From Pseudoflavonifractor phocaeensis (lineage in GTDB: Bacteria > Bacillota > Clostridia > Oscillospirales > Oscillospiraceae): a DNA stretch of 64,000 nucleotides. The notes beneath the pieces are model-generated. The model was not told the DNA's origin. It was given only the letters and a program-made list of their open reading frames with translations, and did not search any database. Shown here piece after piece: positions 25,591-34,652 of this stretch. The stretch spans positions 47,317 through 111,316 of the forward strand of contig NZ_JADYTU010000003.1 of NCBI RefSeq assembly GCF_021531375.1, given 5' to 3'. Within the stretch, counting starts at the first letter, position 1; every line of letters starts with the position of its first letter. Both the position numbers and the translations under genes were made by a program.

Positions 25591-28074
25591 GTGAGCGGAA
25601 AGAAACCCAGTATCCGAATGGGGAAGCAGCCGGCAGTGCAGGCTGTGCCGGACACGCCCACCCCTGTTTCGGAACCGATCACAAAAAAAGATCAGATTTG
25701 GATCGCGGCCTACGCGGTCCTGTTATTCCTGGCCATGACTGTTCAGACCGGCGCCATGACGCTGTTTCTGACGGTCCTGGCTTTGGTATTGTCCGTTGGA
25801 AAGGGGCCTTTGAAGCGCTTCAGGGCTCGCTTTTGTATCCCGGTGATCGGGCTGCTGGCTTTTGCCCTGATGAACGGGCTGGCAGCCATCTACTCCGACT
25901 TCGGCAGCTACGCCGTGGGCGAATATTACAAGTTCTTGGCCGCCTTTTCCATGGCGGTGATCCTGCTGGCCCGGTTTGAGAAAAAGCATGTGCGGGGCCT
26001 GCTGTGGGGCTTTGCCGGAGTCGCGGCTGTAATTTCGCTGCTGTGCATTGATATGGGCAGCTTTGGAAAGCTGTTTGACCTGTTTGCCGGGGTGATGGGC
26101 TCACTGGGCGCTGATTATTCCAGCGTCCTGGAGAATAGCCAAGGCATCCGTGTCAACGGTATCTATAATGACGCGAACGTTACCGGCGCACTTCTGGGGA
26201 CCGCAGTCCTTCTGGGGCTCCATCTGGTCCATACGGAGCGCGATACCAGACGGAGGGTGCTGGCTTCCCTGCTCATGGGCGTTTCCGCCGTTGGCTTTCT
26301 CATTGCCATGAGCCGTGGCGCGATCTTGTGCTTCGGAGTGGCGGCGTTGGTCTATCTGGCTGCTGTAGACGCCAAGGACCGGTTTTCCCTCTTTGCCCTG
26401 ATGCTGGCGCTGGGTGTGTCACTGGCCGCTACCGGGGCGGTCGCTATGACGCATATGGCGGAGGGGGCCTTCCTGCCTGTCCTCATGGCCCTCCTCTGCG
26501 GTGGGATCGCTTTCCTGCTGGATTGGGGCGTGGGTCAACGGGTGGCCCGCAAGCTGTCCGGCCACGGAAAGGCGGTGGCCGCGGTCTGCATAGGATTGAT
26601 CCTTGTGGTATGCGGACTGGGTTTCGCGGCCATGCAGGTGACGGAGCCCTATGTCTTTGAGGATGGCTCTCACCTCTACCGATCTTTGGCGCTGGAACCG
26701 GGGGAGTACACGGTTTCTGGTGACTGGGACGGCGAGGATACCACCAATGTGCTGATTTACAGCCGGAGCGATGAGGAAGCTCTGATGAATCAGACGACCA
26801 CGCTATACCGGGGAACGCTGGCGGACGCCCGCTTTACCGTTCCGGAAGATTCTGTACTTGTATTTTTCTGGTTTACAGGGGCACCGGGTGATACACTGCG
26901 GTCGGTTTCCCTGTCAGATGGGCACAATGTTCCCTTGTCTTACCGGTGGGTGCCGGAGATGATCGCCTACCGCCTGCAGGAAGGGTTCCTTCATGGACAC
27001 AGCTACCTGCTGCGCGTGCAGTTTATGAAAGATGCCTGGACCCTCTTTACCAAGAGTCCTCTGATCGGTCACGGTCTGGGCTCCACGGAGGGCCTGTATA
27101 CGGCGGTCCAGCCCTTCTATTACGAGTCTCTCTATGTGCATAACCACATCCTGCAGGTCATGTCTGACATGGGCCTGTTGGGCCTGCTGTCGTTCCTTGC
27201 TCTGCTGGCAGGCGCGCTGTGGCTGATCGTCTGCCAGCTCCGGAGTGAGCAGCGTGCGTTACCCGCAATGCTCCTCGCCTGTTGGGTCATGATCAATACC
27301 CACAGTATTATGGAGATCAATTTTTCTATCCGCGCGTTTCAGTGCTTTGCCTATCCGCTGCTGCTCCTGCCTGTGGTGCTCTACGGAAAGCCCATGGCTC
27401 AGAAGGCTGTGAAGCGGTGTGGTTTGGCGGCAGCGGGCTTTGTTTGGGCTTATTTGGCGGTGTTTGGCGGACTTCTGGCCAGCCATCGCATGGTCCAGCA
27501 GGCGGCGGCCGATTTCACGCCCAGCAGCGCCTATCAGCTGATGCACACTATGGAGACCTATACCCAGCGGGATGTGTTTGACCATGAGCAGTACCAGCTC
27601 AACTATGTGGGCAATGCTGTTCTGCTGAACGACAGCAGCTACGCGGCAAACGCGGATAAGTATGTGAAGGCTTTGAGATCCTCCGGTACCTATACCGCCT
27701 GCTCGGGTCTGGCGAGATATTATTACCTGCCGCTGGGTGAGTTTGAGGGGCTGTTTGCCTGTTCTCGGGAGGGGATCGCCCAGGAGGCGTCCGCCAAGGA
27801 GTCCTGGAATCTGCAGTTGGATTTCTATCGCAATGAGGTGCTGCCCGCCGCCGGTACGGAACATATTGGCGAGTTTATGGATGGTGTGCTGGCGCTGCGG
27901 GACTATTTGACCGAGTACAGCCAGGGCCGTCTGGAGGAGATCCAGTTGACGGAGGAAAATCAGAGCTTCCTCTCGATGGTGTCTTCCGCGGAGGAGAACG
28001 GTATTTCCGGAGAGGCGGCTTATGTGCTGCTGACCACTCTGGCCGCTGGGGCATCTGAGAGCACGACTCCCTGA
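25591..28074 (+). CDS. O-antigen ligase/polymerase-like membrane protein (Wzy/WaaL type), large
   Basis: The 827-residue protein starts at GTG 25591, where GGAGG lies 8 bases upstream; the in-frame ATG at 25570 lies before that site and is rejected. It has about 12 membrane segments. The Wzy_C-type core holds VNGIYNDANVTGALLGTA and AMSRGAILCFG. A large extracytoplasmic insert (about 350-450) precedes the typical SPLIGHGLGSTEG...VHNHILQVMSDMGLLG region. A soluble C-terminal part (about 620-827) has no known motif. Such proteins polymerise or transfer lipid-linked glycans outside the membrane. It is first in the locus, and a second Wzy-like gene lies at 38182. Confidence 0.8.
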   Translation: MSGKKPSIRMGKQPAVQAVPDTPTPVSEPITKKDQIWIAAYAVLLFLAMTVQTGAMTLFLTVLALVLSVGKGPLKRFRARFCIPVIGLLAFALMNGLAAIYSDFGSYAVGEYYKFLAAFSMAVILLARFEKKHVRGLLWGFAGVAAVISLLCIDMGSFGKLFDLFAGVMGSLGADYSSVLENSQGIRVNGIYNDANVTGALLGTAVLLGLHLVHTERDTRRRVLASLLMGVSAVGFLIAMSRGAILCFGVAALVYLAAVDAKDRFSLFALMLALGVSLAATGAVAMTHMAEGAFLPVLMALLCGGIAFLLDWGVGQRVARKLSGHGKAVAAVCIGLILVVCGLGFAAMQVTEPYVFEDGSHLYRSLALEPGEYTVSGDWDGEDTTNVLIYSRSDEEALMNQTTTLYRGTLADARFTVPEDSVLVFFWFTGAPGDTLRSVSLSDGHNVPLSYRWVPEMIAYRLQEGFLHGHSYLLRVQFMKDAWTLFTKSPLIGHGLGSTEGLYTAVQPFYYESLYVHNHILQVMSDMGLLGLLSFLALLAGALWLIVCQLRSEQRALPAMLLACWVMINTHSIMEINFSIRAFQCFAYPLLLLPVVLYGKPMAQKAVKRCGLAAAGFVWAYLAVFGGLLASHRMVQQAAADFTPSSAYQLMHTMETYTQRDVFDHEQYQLNYVGNAVLLNDSSYAANADKYVKALRSSGTYTACSGLARYYYLPLGEFEGLFACSREGIAQEASAKESWNLQLDFYRNEVLPAAGTEHIGEFMDGVLALRDYLTEYSQGRLEEIQLTEENQSFLSMVSSAEENGISGEAAYVLLTTLAAGASESTTP

Positions 28075-28255
28075 TTTCATATGAGCCCCCTGGCAATTTT
28101 ATCGCACCCTGGCATGGGGCGCCGGTGAAATTTCCGGGGCCGCTTTTTATGCGGTTGAGATTTTTTGAGTTAGACCGTATGGTTTGACCATGCCTGTGGT
28201 TCAAGGAACCTCAACAGTAGCGTTCTGGGATAGCCTATTATTTAGGAGGCCCTTT

Positions 28256-28882
28256 ATGTATGCTAAACATTTTAAACGATTGATAGACCTTCTTTTGTCC
28301 GCTGTGGGACTGATAGTGCTGTCCCCGCTTTTTCTGGTCTTAGCCATCGCCATCAAGTTGGATGACCCCGGCCCGGTGTTTTTCCGGCAGAAGCGGGTGG
28401 GCATCCACAGGAGCTACTTTGAAATATTGAAGTTCCGCACCATGAAGATGGACACCCCCCACGACATGCCCACCCATCTGCTGGAGAACCCGGACCAATA
28501 CATCACCCGGGTGGGGCGGTTCCTGCGCAAGACCTCCCTGGACGAGCTGCCCCAGATCGCCCAGATCTTTACCGGGAAAATGTCTATCATCGGCCCCCGG
28601 CCTGCCCTCTGGAACCAGTATGACCTGATCGACGAGCGGGACAAATACGGCGCCAACGACGTGCGCCCCGGCCTGTCCGGCTGGGCCCAGATCAACGGTC
28701 GCGACGAGCTGCCCATTGCGGTGAAGGCCCGGTATGACGGCGAGTACGTGGAGCGCATGAGCTTCCTGTTTGACTGCAAATGCTTCTTTGGAACCATCGG
28801 CAAGGTCCTCAAGCGCGAGGGCGTGGTGGAAGGCGGCACCGGGGAGCTGGAGAAGCGGGAAAAGGAGACAGCCGCGAAATGA
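28256..28882 (+). CDS. undecaprenyl-phosphate sugar phosphotransferase (priming transferase)
   Basis: The 208-residue protein starts at 28256 after AGGAGG. It has one membrane segment (about 12-33) and the bacterial sugar transferase domain: DPGPVFFRQKRVG, LKFRTMKMDT, TSLDELPQI, MSIIGPRPALW, RPGLSGWAQINGR. The small size fits the PglC/WbpL-like class, which moves an N-acetylated sugar-1-phosphate from its UDP form to undecaprenyl phosphate and so starts repeat-unit assembly. The stop overlaps the next start (ATGA). Given the dehydratase at 43251, the likely primer sugar is a 6-deoxy-HexNAc; this is inference. Confidence 0.9.
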   Translation: MYAKHFKRLIDLLLSAVGLIVLSPLFLVLAIAIKLDDPGPVFFRQKRVGIHRSYFEILKFRTMKMDTPHDMPTHLLENPDQYITRVGRFLRKTSLDELPQIAQIFTGKMSIIGPRPALWNQYDLIDERDKYGANDVRPGLSGWAQINGRDELPIAVKARYDGEYVERMSFLFDCKCFFGTIGKVLKREGVVEGGTGELEKREKETAAK

Positions 28883-29721
28883 AACGGATTTTGGTGGCGG
28901 GCGCCTGCAGCTATCTGGGCAGAGCTTTTGCCCGGTATATGAACCAGTGGCCGGAGGCCTACCGGGTGGACCGGGTGAGGACCTCCGACGGCAGCTGGCG
29001 GGAGAAGGATTTTTCCGGCTATGACGTGGTGTACTGCGTGGCAGGCATCGCCCATATCAAGGAAACCCCGGAAAACGCCCATCTGTATCAGGAGGTCAAC
29101 TGCGATCTGGCCGCGGCCCTGGCGGAGAAGAGCAAGGCCGCCGGTGTGCGGCAGTTCCTGTACCTCAGCTCCATGAGCGTCTATGGTCTGACCACCGGCG
29201 TCATCACGCCGGAGACCCGGCCCAGTCCCAATACGGCCTACGGCCGCTCCAAGCTGGCCGCCGAGGAGCGGCTGGCGGCGCTGGCCGACGGGACCTTCAC
29301 CGTGGCCATCCTGCGGCCGCCCATGGTGTACGGCAAGGACTGTAAGGGCAACTTCCAGACGGTTTTGAAGCTGGTCAAAAAACTGCCGTTTTTTCCCCTG
29401 TGTGAAAACGCCCGGAGCATGCTCTATGTGGACCATCTCAGCGCCTTCGTAAAGCTCCTGGTGGACTGGGAGCTGGGGGGCCTGTTTTTCCCGCAGAACC
29501 GGGACTATGTGCAGACCTCCCACATGGCGTCGCTGATGGCGGATGCTCTGGGGAAGCCCCTGCGGCTCAGCCGCCTGGCGGGCTTGGGGGTCCGGGTACT
29601 GTGCCCGCTGGTGCCCATGGCCCGGAAGGCCTTCGGCAGTCTGGTTTACCGGGACACCGAGGCGTTTGATTTCTGCTACTGCGAGACCCCCTTTGACGAG
29701 ACCATCCGAAGGAGTGTGTGA
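28879..29721 (+). CDS. NAD-dependent sugar epimerase/dehydratase (4-ketoreductase-like)
   Basis: The 280-residue short-chain dehydrogenase begins at 28879, overlapping the preceding stop. Its nucleotide-binding motif is divergent (GACSYLGRAF), while the catalytic STYK pattern is clear (SSMSVYG then YGRSKLAAE, Tyr-x-x-x-Lys). LRPPMVYGKDCKGNF is typical of extended SDRs such as WbpV/WbpK, which reduce UDP-4-keto-6-deoxy-GlcNAc to UDP-QuiNAc or UDP-FucNAc. That fits with the WbpM/CapD-type dehydratase at the other end of the locus. The exact product stereochemistry cannot be read. Confidence 0.8.
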   Translation: MKRILVAGACSYLGRAFARYMNQWPEAYRVDRVRTSDGSWREKDFSGYDVVYCVAGIAHIKETPENAHLYQEVNCDLAAALAEKSKAAGVRQFLYLSSMSVYGLTTGVITPETRPSPNTAYGRSKLAAEERLAALADGTFTVAILRPPMVYGKDCKGNFQTVLKLVKKLPFFPLCENARSMLYVDHLSAFVKLLVDWELGGLFFPQNRDYVQTSHMASLMADALGKPLRLSRLAGLGVRVLCPLVPMARKAFGSLVYRDTEAFDFCYCETPFDETIRRSV

Positions 29722-29730
29722 GGTGCGCCC

Positions 29731-30540
29731 ATGCCATTGGTAAGTGTTGTGATGCCCGCCTATAACGCGGAAAAGTATGTGGAGGCCGCCATCCGCTCCG
29801 TGCTGGCCCAGACCTTCCCGGAGTTCGAGCTGCTGGTGGTGGACGACTGCTCCAGGGACCGGACAGCGGAGATCATCCAAAGGCTTGCCCGTCAGGACAG
29901 CCGGGTGGTGTTCCTGCAAAATCCGAAAAATTCCGGCGTCGCCGCCACCCGGAATTACGCCATCTCCCAGGCGAAAGGGGAGTGGGTGGCCTTTTTGGAC
30001 AGCGACGACCTGTGGCGGGCGGACAAACTGGAAAAGCAGCTGGCCCTGCTCCGCGGCCATCCCGACGGGGTGCTGGCCTACACGGCCTCCGCCTTCATTG
30101 ACCAGGACGGAAAGCCCTATTCCTACATCATGGAGGCCCAGCCGGAGGTCAGCTACCAGACGCTGCTGCGCCGGAATCTGCTGTCCTGTTCGTCGGTGAT
30201 GGTGAAAACGGAGGTTATCCGCCGCTATCCCATGGGCCACGACGGGATGCACGAGGATTATACCACCTGGCTCCAGATCTTGCGGGAGACCCGCTGCGCC
30301 TATGGCGTGAACGAGCCCCTGCTGATCTACCGCCTGTCCCCCAACTCCAAGTCCAGCGGCCGGGTCAAATCGGCCAAGATGCTCTACCGGTCCTACCGCT
30401 ATGTGGGATACGGCTGTATGACGGCGGCCTGCCTGGTGTTCCGGTATTTCTTTTACAGTGTGCGCAAGCGGCGAAAGATCGCCGTGTCGAAGCAGGATAT
30501 GCCGTCAGGGGCCGAGGCTCCAACAAGGGAAGAAGGTTAA
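29731..30540 (+). CDS. family 2 glycosyltransferase
   Basis: The 269-residue GT-A protein has VSVVMPAYNAEKYVEAAIRS at its start, the LVVDDCSRDRT nucleotide-binding segment, and the metal-binding FLDSDDLW (DxD). A helical, basic C-terminus follows that may contact the membrane. It transfers a sugar from a nucleotide donor to the growing lipid-linked unit on the cytoplasmic face. It lies between the ketoreductase and aminotransferase genes with only short gaps. Confidence 0.88.
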   Translation: MPLVSVVMPAYNAEKYVEAAIRSVLAQTFPEFELLVVDDCSRDRTAEIIQRLARQDSRVVFLQNPKNSGVAATRNYAISQAKGEWVAFLDSDDLWRADKLEKQLALLRGHPDGVLAYTASAFIDQDGKPYSYIMEAQPEVSYQTLLRRNLLSCSSVMVKTEVIRRYPMGHDGMHEDYTTWLQILRETRCAYGVNEPLLIYRLSPNSKSSGRVKSAKMLYRSYRYVGYGCMTAACLVFRYFFYSVRKRRKIAVSKQDMPSGAEAPTREEG

Positions 30541-30543
30541 ATT

Positions 30544-31671
30544 ATGCAATTCATCGACCTGAAGGCCCAGTACCGGGCCTTGAAAGCGGAGATCGACGCC
30601 AATATCCAGGCCGTCCTGGACTCCGCCCAGTTCATCGGCGGGCCCTTTGTGAAGGAGCTGGAAGAACAGCTGGCCGCTTTCGTGGGCCGCAAACACTGCG
30701 TCACCTGCGCCAACGGCACCGACGCCCTGCAGATCGCCTACATGGTGGCGGGGGTAGGGGAGGGGGACGCCGTGTTCTGTCCGGACATGACCTTCATCTC
30801 CTCCACGGAGCCTGCCAAGATGTTCGGCGCGGCCTCCGTGTTCTGCGACATCACCCCGGACACCTACACCCTGTGTCCGGAGAGTTTGGAACGGCAAATT
30901 CAGGCCGTTCTCGCCGAGGGACGCCTGACCCCGAAAGCCGTGGTCAGCGTGGACATTCTGGGCAATCCCTGCGACTATGACGCCATCGTCCCCATCTGTG
31001 AGAAGTACGGCCTGTTCCTCATCGAGGACGCCGCCCAGAGCTTTGGCGCCTCCTACAAGGGCAAACGGGCCTGCGCCTTCGGGTACATCGCCACCACCTC
31101 CTTCTTCCCGGCCAAGCCCCTGGGCTGCTACGGCGACGGCGGCGCTATCTTCACCGACGACGATGAGATGGACGCTCTCATCCGCTCCCTCTGCGTCCAC
31201 GGCAAAGGCCCCGGCGGTAAGTACGACAACATTCGCGTTGGTATGAACTCCCGGCTGGACGCCATCCAGGCGGCTGTTTTGCTGCCCAAGCTGAAGGCCC
31301 TGGGGGACTACGAGCTGGACGCGCGGCAGACCGTGGCCGGGCGCTATAACGAGGCCTTCGCCGGAAAGCTGCAAACGCCCTTCGTGGCAGACGGCAGCGT
31401 CTCCGCCTGGGCCCAGTACGCGGTGCTGGCCAAGGACACCGCCCAGCGGGACAAGATCATCGCCCACCTGAAAGAGAAGAACATCCCCAACATGGTCTAC
31501 TATCCCACGCCCCAGCACGGCCTGCCGGTGTTCCGGGAGGAGCCCCACTACGGAGAGACGTTCCAAAACGCCGATGACTACTGCGCCCGGACCTTTTCCC
31601 TGCCCATGCACCCCTATCTGGAGGAAGGGTCGCAGCAGGCGGTCATCGGCGCGGTTCTGGAGGCGCTGTGA
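30544..31671 (+). CDS. wbpE: DegT/DnrJ/EryC1 aminotransferase, WbpE-like
   Basis: The 375-residue PLP enzyme has MQFIDLKAQY at the start, the cofactor-binding NGTDALQIA and EDAAQSFGA, and the lysine at K191 in SFFPAKPLG. This matches WbpE/WlbC enzymes, which aminate the 3-keto group of UDP-GlcNAc(3-keto)A. The partner genes for the whole UDP-ManNAc(3NAc)A route surround it (WbpD, WbpA, WbpI, WbpB types). Its stop overlaps the next gene start. It is full length. Confidence 0.9.
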   Translation: MQFIDLKAQYRALKAEIDANIQAVLDSAQFIGGPFVKELEEQLAAFVGRKHCVTCANGTDALQIAYMVAGVGEGDAVFCPDMTFISSTEPAKMFGAASVFCDITPDTYTLCPESLERQIQAVLAEGRLTPKAVVSVDILGNPCDYDAIVPICEKYGLFLIEDAAQSFGASYKGKRACAFGYIATTSFFPAKPLGCYGDGGAIFTDDDEMDALIRSLCVHGKGPGGKYDNIRVGMNSRLDAIQAAVLLPKLKALGDYELDARQTVAGRYNEAFAGKLQTPFVADGSVSAWAQYAVLAKDTAQRDKIIAHLKEKNIPNMVYYPTPQHGLPVFREEPHYGETFQNADDYCARTFSLPMHPYLEEGSQQAVIGAVLEAL

Positions 31672-32249
31672 TGGAAAAGGACTACTTTGTACATGAGTCC
31701 AGCTACGTGGACGAGGACGTGGAGATTGGCGAGGGCACCAGGATCTGGCACTTCTGCCACATCCAGAAGGGCGCCCGCATCGGCAGACGCTGTTCTCTGG
31801 GGCAAAATGTGAACATCAGCAATCATGTGAAGATCGGCGACGGCTGCAAGCTCCAGAACAACGTCTCTCTTTATGAGGGCGTGGAGCTGGAGGACTACGT
31901 CTTCTGCGGCCCCAGCTGCGTGTTCACCAACGACCTGACGCCCCGTTCCAAGTATCCAAAGGGGAGCGCGGGTTACAAAAAAACCCTCATTCGTGAGGGG
32001 GCTTCCATTGGCGCCAACGCCACCATTGTCTGCGGCCACACCGTGGGGCGCTGGGCGCTGATCGGCGCCGGCGCTGTGGTGGCGGACAATGTCCCCGACC
32101 ATGCGCTGATGCTGGGCGTACCGGCCAGGCTCGTTGGCTATGTCTGTGCGTGCGGCGCGCGCATGAAGTTTGAAAACGGCCGGGCGGTCTGTGCCGCCTG
32201 CGGCAGAACCTATCTGAAATCTCCCGACGGGAATGTGGAGGAAGCATAA
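31671..32249 (+). CDS. wbpD: UDP-sugar 3-N-acetyltransferase, WbpD/WlbB-like, with C-terminal zinc ribbon
   Basis: The 192-residue protein has left-handed beta-helix hexapeptide repeats (about 12-160: IGEGTRIWHF, IGRRCSLGQNVNIS, IGDGCKLQNN, IGANATIVCG). FTNDLTPRSKYPK is typical of WbpD/WlbB acetyltransferases, which N-acetylate UDP-2-acetamido-3-amino-glucuronate. The last 40 residues form a small zinc ribbon (CACGARM...CAACG), an addition also seen in some WbpD relatives. The ATG at 31671 shares its A with the preceding TGA; the GTG at 31668 is an alternative. Confidence 0.88.
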   Translation: MEKDYFVHESSYVDEDVEIGEGTRIWHFCHIQKGARIGRRCSLGQNVNISNHVKIGDGCKLQNNVSLYEGVELEDYVFCGPSCVFTNDLTPRSKYPKGSAGYKKTLIREGASIGANATIVCGHTVGRWALIGAGAVVADNVPDHALMLGVPARLVGYVCACGARMKFENGRAVCAACGRTYLKSPDGNVEEA

Positions 32250-33569
32250 ATGGGCATCAAGGAAGAACTGATTGAAAAAATTGAAAACAAGACCCTGACC
32301 ATGGGCGTCTGCGGCCTGGGCTATGTGGGTCTGCCCCTGGCGGTGGACAAGGCCAAGCACGGCTTCAGGACCATCGGCTTCGACGTCCAGAAGGAAAAGG
32401 TGGACATGGTCAACGCCGGCAGGAACTACATCGGCGATGTGGTGCAGGCCGACCTGGAGGAGCTGGTGTCCAGCGGGATGCTGTCCGCCACCTCGGATTT
32501 CAGCTTTGTCAGGGACGTGGACTTCATCGCCATCTGCGTGCCCACGCCCCTGGACAAGCACCAGCAGCCGGACATCAGCTACGTCCGGGACTCCACCATC
32601 GCCATCTCCAAGTACCTGACCCGGGGCTCCATCGTGGTGCTGGAATCCACCACCTACCCCGGCACCACCGAGGAGCTGCTGAAGCCCCTGCTGGAGGAGG
32701 GCAGCGGCCTCAAGTGCGGCACCGACTTCTATCTGGGCTTCTCTCCCGAGCGCATCGATCCGGGCAACCTCATCTATAAGACCAGCAACACCCCCAAGAC
32801 CGTGGGCGCCATCGGCGCCGACGCCACGGAAGTGATTGCCATGGTCTACCGGGCCATTCTGGAGGGCGAGGTCCACACCGTGTCCTCTCCCGCCGTGGCG
32901 GAGATGGAGAAGATCTTGGAGAACACCTACCGCAACGTGAACATTGGATTGGTCAATGAACTGGCCATTTTGTGCAATAAAATGGGCATTGACATCTGGG
33001 AAGTGGTGGACGCCGCCAAGACGAAGCCCTACGGCTTCCAGGCGTTCTATCCCGGCCCCGGCCTGGGCGGCCACTGCATCCCCCTGGACCCCTACTACCT
33101 GAGCTGGAAGGCGAGGGAGTTCGGCTTCCACACCAGCATGATTGAGGCCTCCATGATGGTCAACGACCGGATGCCGGAGTACACCGTGGAGCGGGCGGGG
33201 AAGATTTTGAACCGCCACAAGAAGGCGCTGAATGGCTCCAAGGTTCTGGTGCTGGGCGTGGCCTACAAGCAGGACATCGACGACTACCGGGAGAGCCCCG
33301 CCATCCGGGTCATCGGGGAGTTCCACAAGACCGGCGCCGAGGTGGACTTCTACGACCCCTACATTCCCAAATACCGGGAGGAGGGCAAGTGGTATGAGGG
33401 CCTCCCCGCCCTGACCGCTGAGACTGTGAAGCAGTACGACCTGGTCTGCATCACCACCGCCCACACCAAGGTAGACTACGCCATGGTGGCGTCCTGCGGC
33501 GTGCCGGTGTTCGACTGCAAGAACGTCTGCAAGCATATCGAAAACAGAGAGAATATCGAGGTACTGTAA
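32250..33569 (+). CDS. wbpA: UDP-N-acetylglucosamine 6-dehydrogenase, WbpA-like
   Basis: The 439-residue nucleotide-sugar dehydrogenase has the NAD motif GVCGLGYVGLPLA, ESTTYPGTTEELL, GFSPERIDPGN, the active-site cysteine in LGGHCIPLDPYYL, and a C-terminal KVLVLGVAYKQDIDDYRESP. These features separate the WbpA/WbpO group (UDP-GlcNAc or UDP-GalNAc) from UDP-glucose dehydrogenases. It makes UDP-GlcNAcA, the first step of the acidic diacetamido-sugar route. Its start directly follows the preceding stop, and 33570 begins directly after it. Confidence 0.92.
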   Translation: MGIKEELIEKIENKTLTMGVCGLGYVGLPLAVDKAKHGFRTIGFDVQKEKVDMVNAGRNYIGDVVQADLEELVSSGMLSATSDFSFVRDVDFIAICVPTPLDKHQQPDISYVRDSTIAISKYLTRGSIVVLESTTYPGTTEELLKPLLEEGSGLKCGTDFYLGFSPERIDPGNLIYKTSNTPKTVGAIGADATEVIAMVYRAILEGEVHTVSSPAVAEMEKILENTYRNVNIGLVNELAILCNKMGIDIWEVVDAAKTKPYGFQAFYPGPGLGGHCIPLDPYYLSWKAREFGFHTSMIEASMMVNDRMPEYTVERAGKILNRHKKALNGSKVLVLGVAYKQDIDDYRESPAIRVIGEFHKTGAEVDFYDPYIPKYREEGKWYEGLPALTAETVKQYDLVCITTAHTKVDYAMVASCGVPVFDCKNVCKHIENRENIEVL

Positions 33570-34652
33570 ATGAAGAAGATCTGTACGGTCGTCGGGGCCC
33601 GTCCCCAGTTCATCAAGCTGGCGGTGGTGTCCCGGGTGCTGCGGAAGGAGTTCCGGGAGGTGCTGATCCACACAGGGCAGCACTATGACTACAATATGTC
33701 CGACGTGTTCTTCGAGGAAATGGACATCCCCCGCCCGGACTACAACCTGGGGATCTCCGGCGGCACCCACGGCCAGATGACCGGCCAGATGCTTATAAAA
33801 ATTGAGGAAGTCCTGATGAAGGAGCAGCCGGATATGGTGCTGCTCTTCGGCGACACCAACTCCACCATGGCGGCGGCCATGGCGGCGGTGAAGCTGCACA
33901 TTCCCGTGTGCCATGTGGAGGCGGGGAACCGCTTCGGTACCCTGGACAGCCCAGAGGAAGTCAACCGCACGGTGACGGACCATGTTTCCGCCATCAACCT
34001 GCCCTGCACGGAGTCCAGTCTCCGCTTCCTGGAGCGGGAGGGCCTGGGCCACACCGCCACGGTGGTAGGCGATCCCATGTACGACGCCTTCCGGTATTAC
34101 ACGGAGCGGCTGGACGGCGGCGAGCTGACGGAGCTCACGGACTTTGCCGGGAGCCCTGTCACACTGCCGGAAACCTTCTATTACATGACCTGCCACCGGC
34201 AGGAAAATACAGATACGGATGAAAAGCTCCGGGGCATTTTCGACGCCATGGAGGCGCTGGACGCCCCCACCATCTACCCGGTGCATCCCCGGAATCACCA
34301 GCGTGCTGAGCGGTTACAGCGGGAGCACGGCTACCGGAACCTCATTCTGACCGCTCCCGTTGGCTACAAAACCTCCATTTCGCTGGTGAACCACGCGAAG
34401 AAGGTGGTTACGGATTCCGGCGGCGTCCAGCGGGAGGCCTTCTTCGCAGGGAAGTCCTGTGTCACCGTGCTGGACTTCGTGGTCTGGCCGGAGACGATGA
34501 AGGACCATTGCAACCAGCTGGCCAAGCCGGACAAGGCGGACATTCTGGAAAAGCTGTCCGCCTCCGTGACCTTTGACCCGGCGTATCAGCCCTTCGGCGA
34601 CGGACACTCCGCCGAAAAAATCGTAGAGAAGATCAAGGAGTTTCTGGCATGA
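33570..34652 (+). CDS. wbpI: non-hydrolysing UDP-N-acetylglucosamine 2-epimerase family, WbpI-like
   Basis: The 360-residue GT-B fold epimerase has VVGARPQFIKLAVVSR, HTGQHYDYNMS, LLFGDTNSTMAAA, HVEAGNR and the C-terminal TDSGGVQREAFF. In a WbpA/B/E/D context the WbpI/WlbD subgroup converts UDP-GlcNAc(3NAc)A to the manno form; otherwise WecB acts on UDP-GlcNAc. Context favours WbpI, but sequence alone does not exclude WecB. It overlaps the next glycosyltransferase start by 4 bases. Confidence 0.88.
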   Translation: MKKICTVVGARPQFIKLAVVSRVLRKEFREVLIHTGQHYDYNMSDVFFEEMDIPRPDYNLGISGGTHGQMTGQMLIKIEEVLMKEQPDMVLLFGDTNSTMAAAMAAVKLHIPVCHVEAGNRFGTLDSPEEVNRTVTDHVSAINLPCTESSLRFLEREGLGHTATVVGDPMYDAFRYYTERLDGGELTELTDFAGSPVTLPETFYYMTCHRQENTDTDEKLRGIFDAMEALDAPTIYPVHPRNHQRAERLQREHGYRNLILTAPVGYKTSISLVNHAKKVVTDSGGVQREAFFAGKSCVTVLDFVVWPETMKDHCNQLAKPDKADILEKLSASVTFDPAYQPFGDGHSAEKIVEKIKEFLA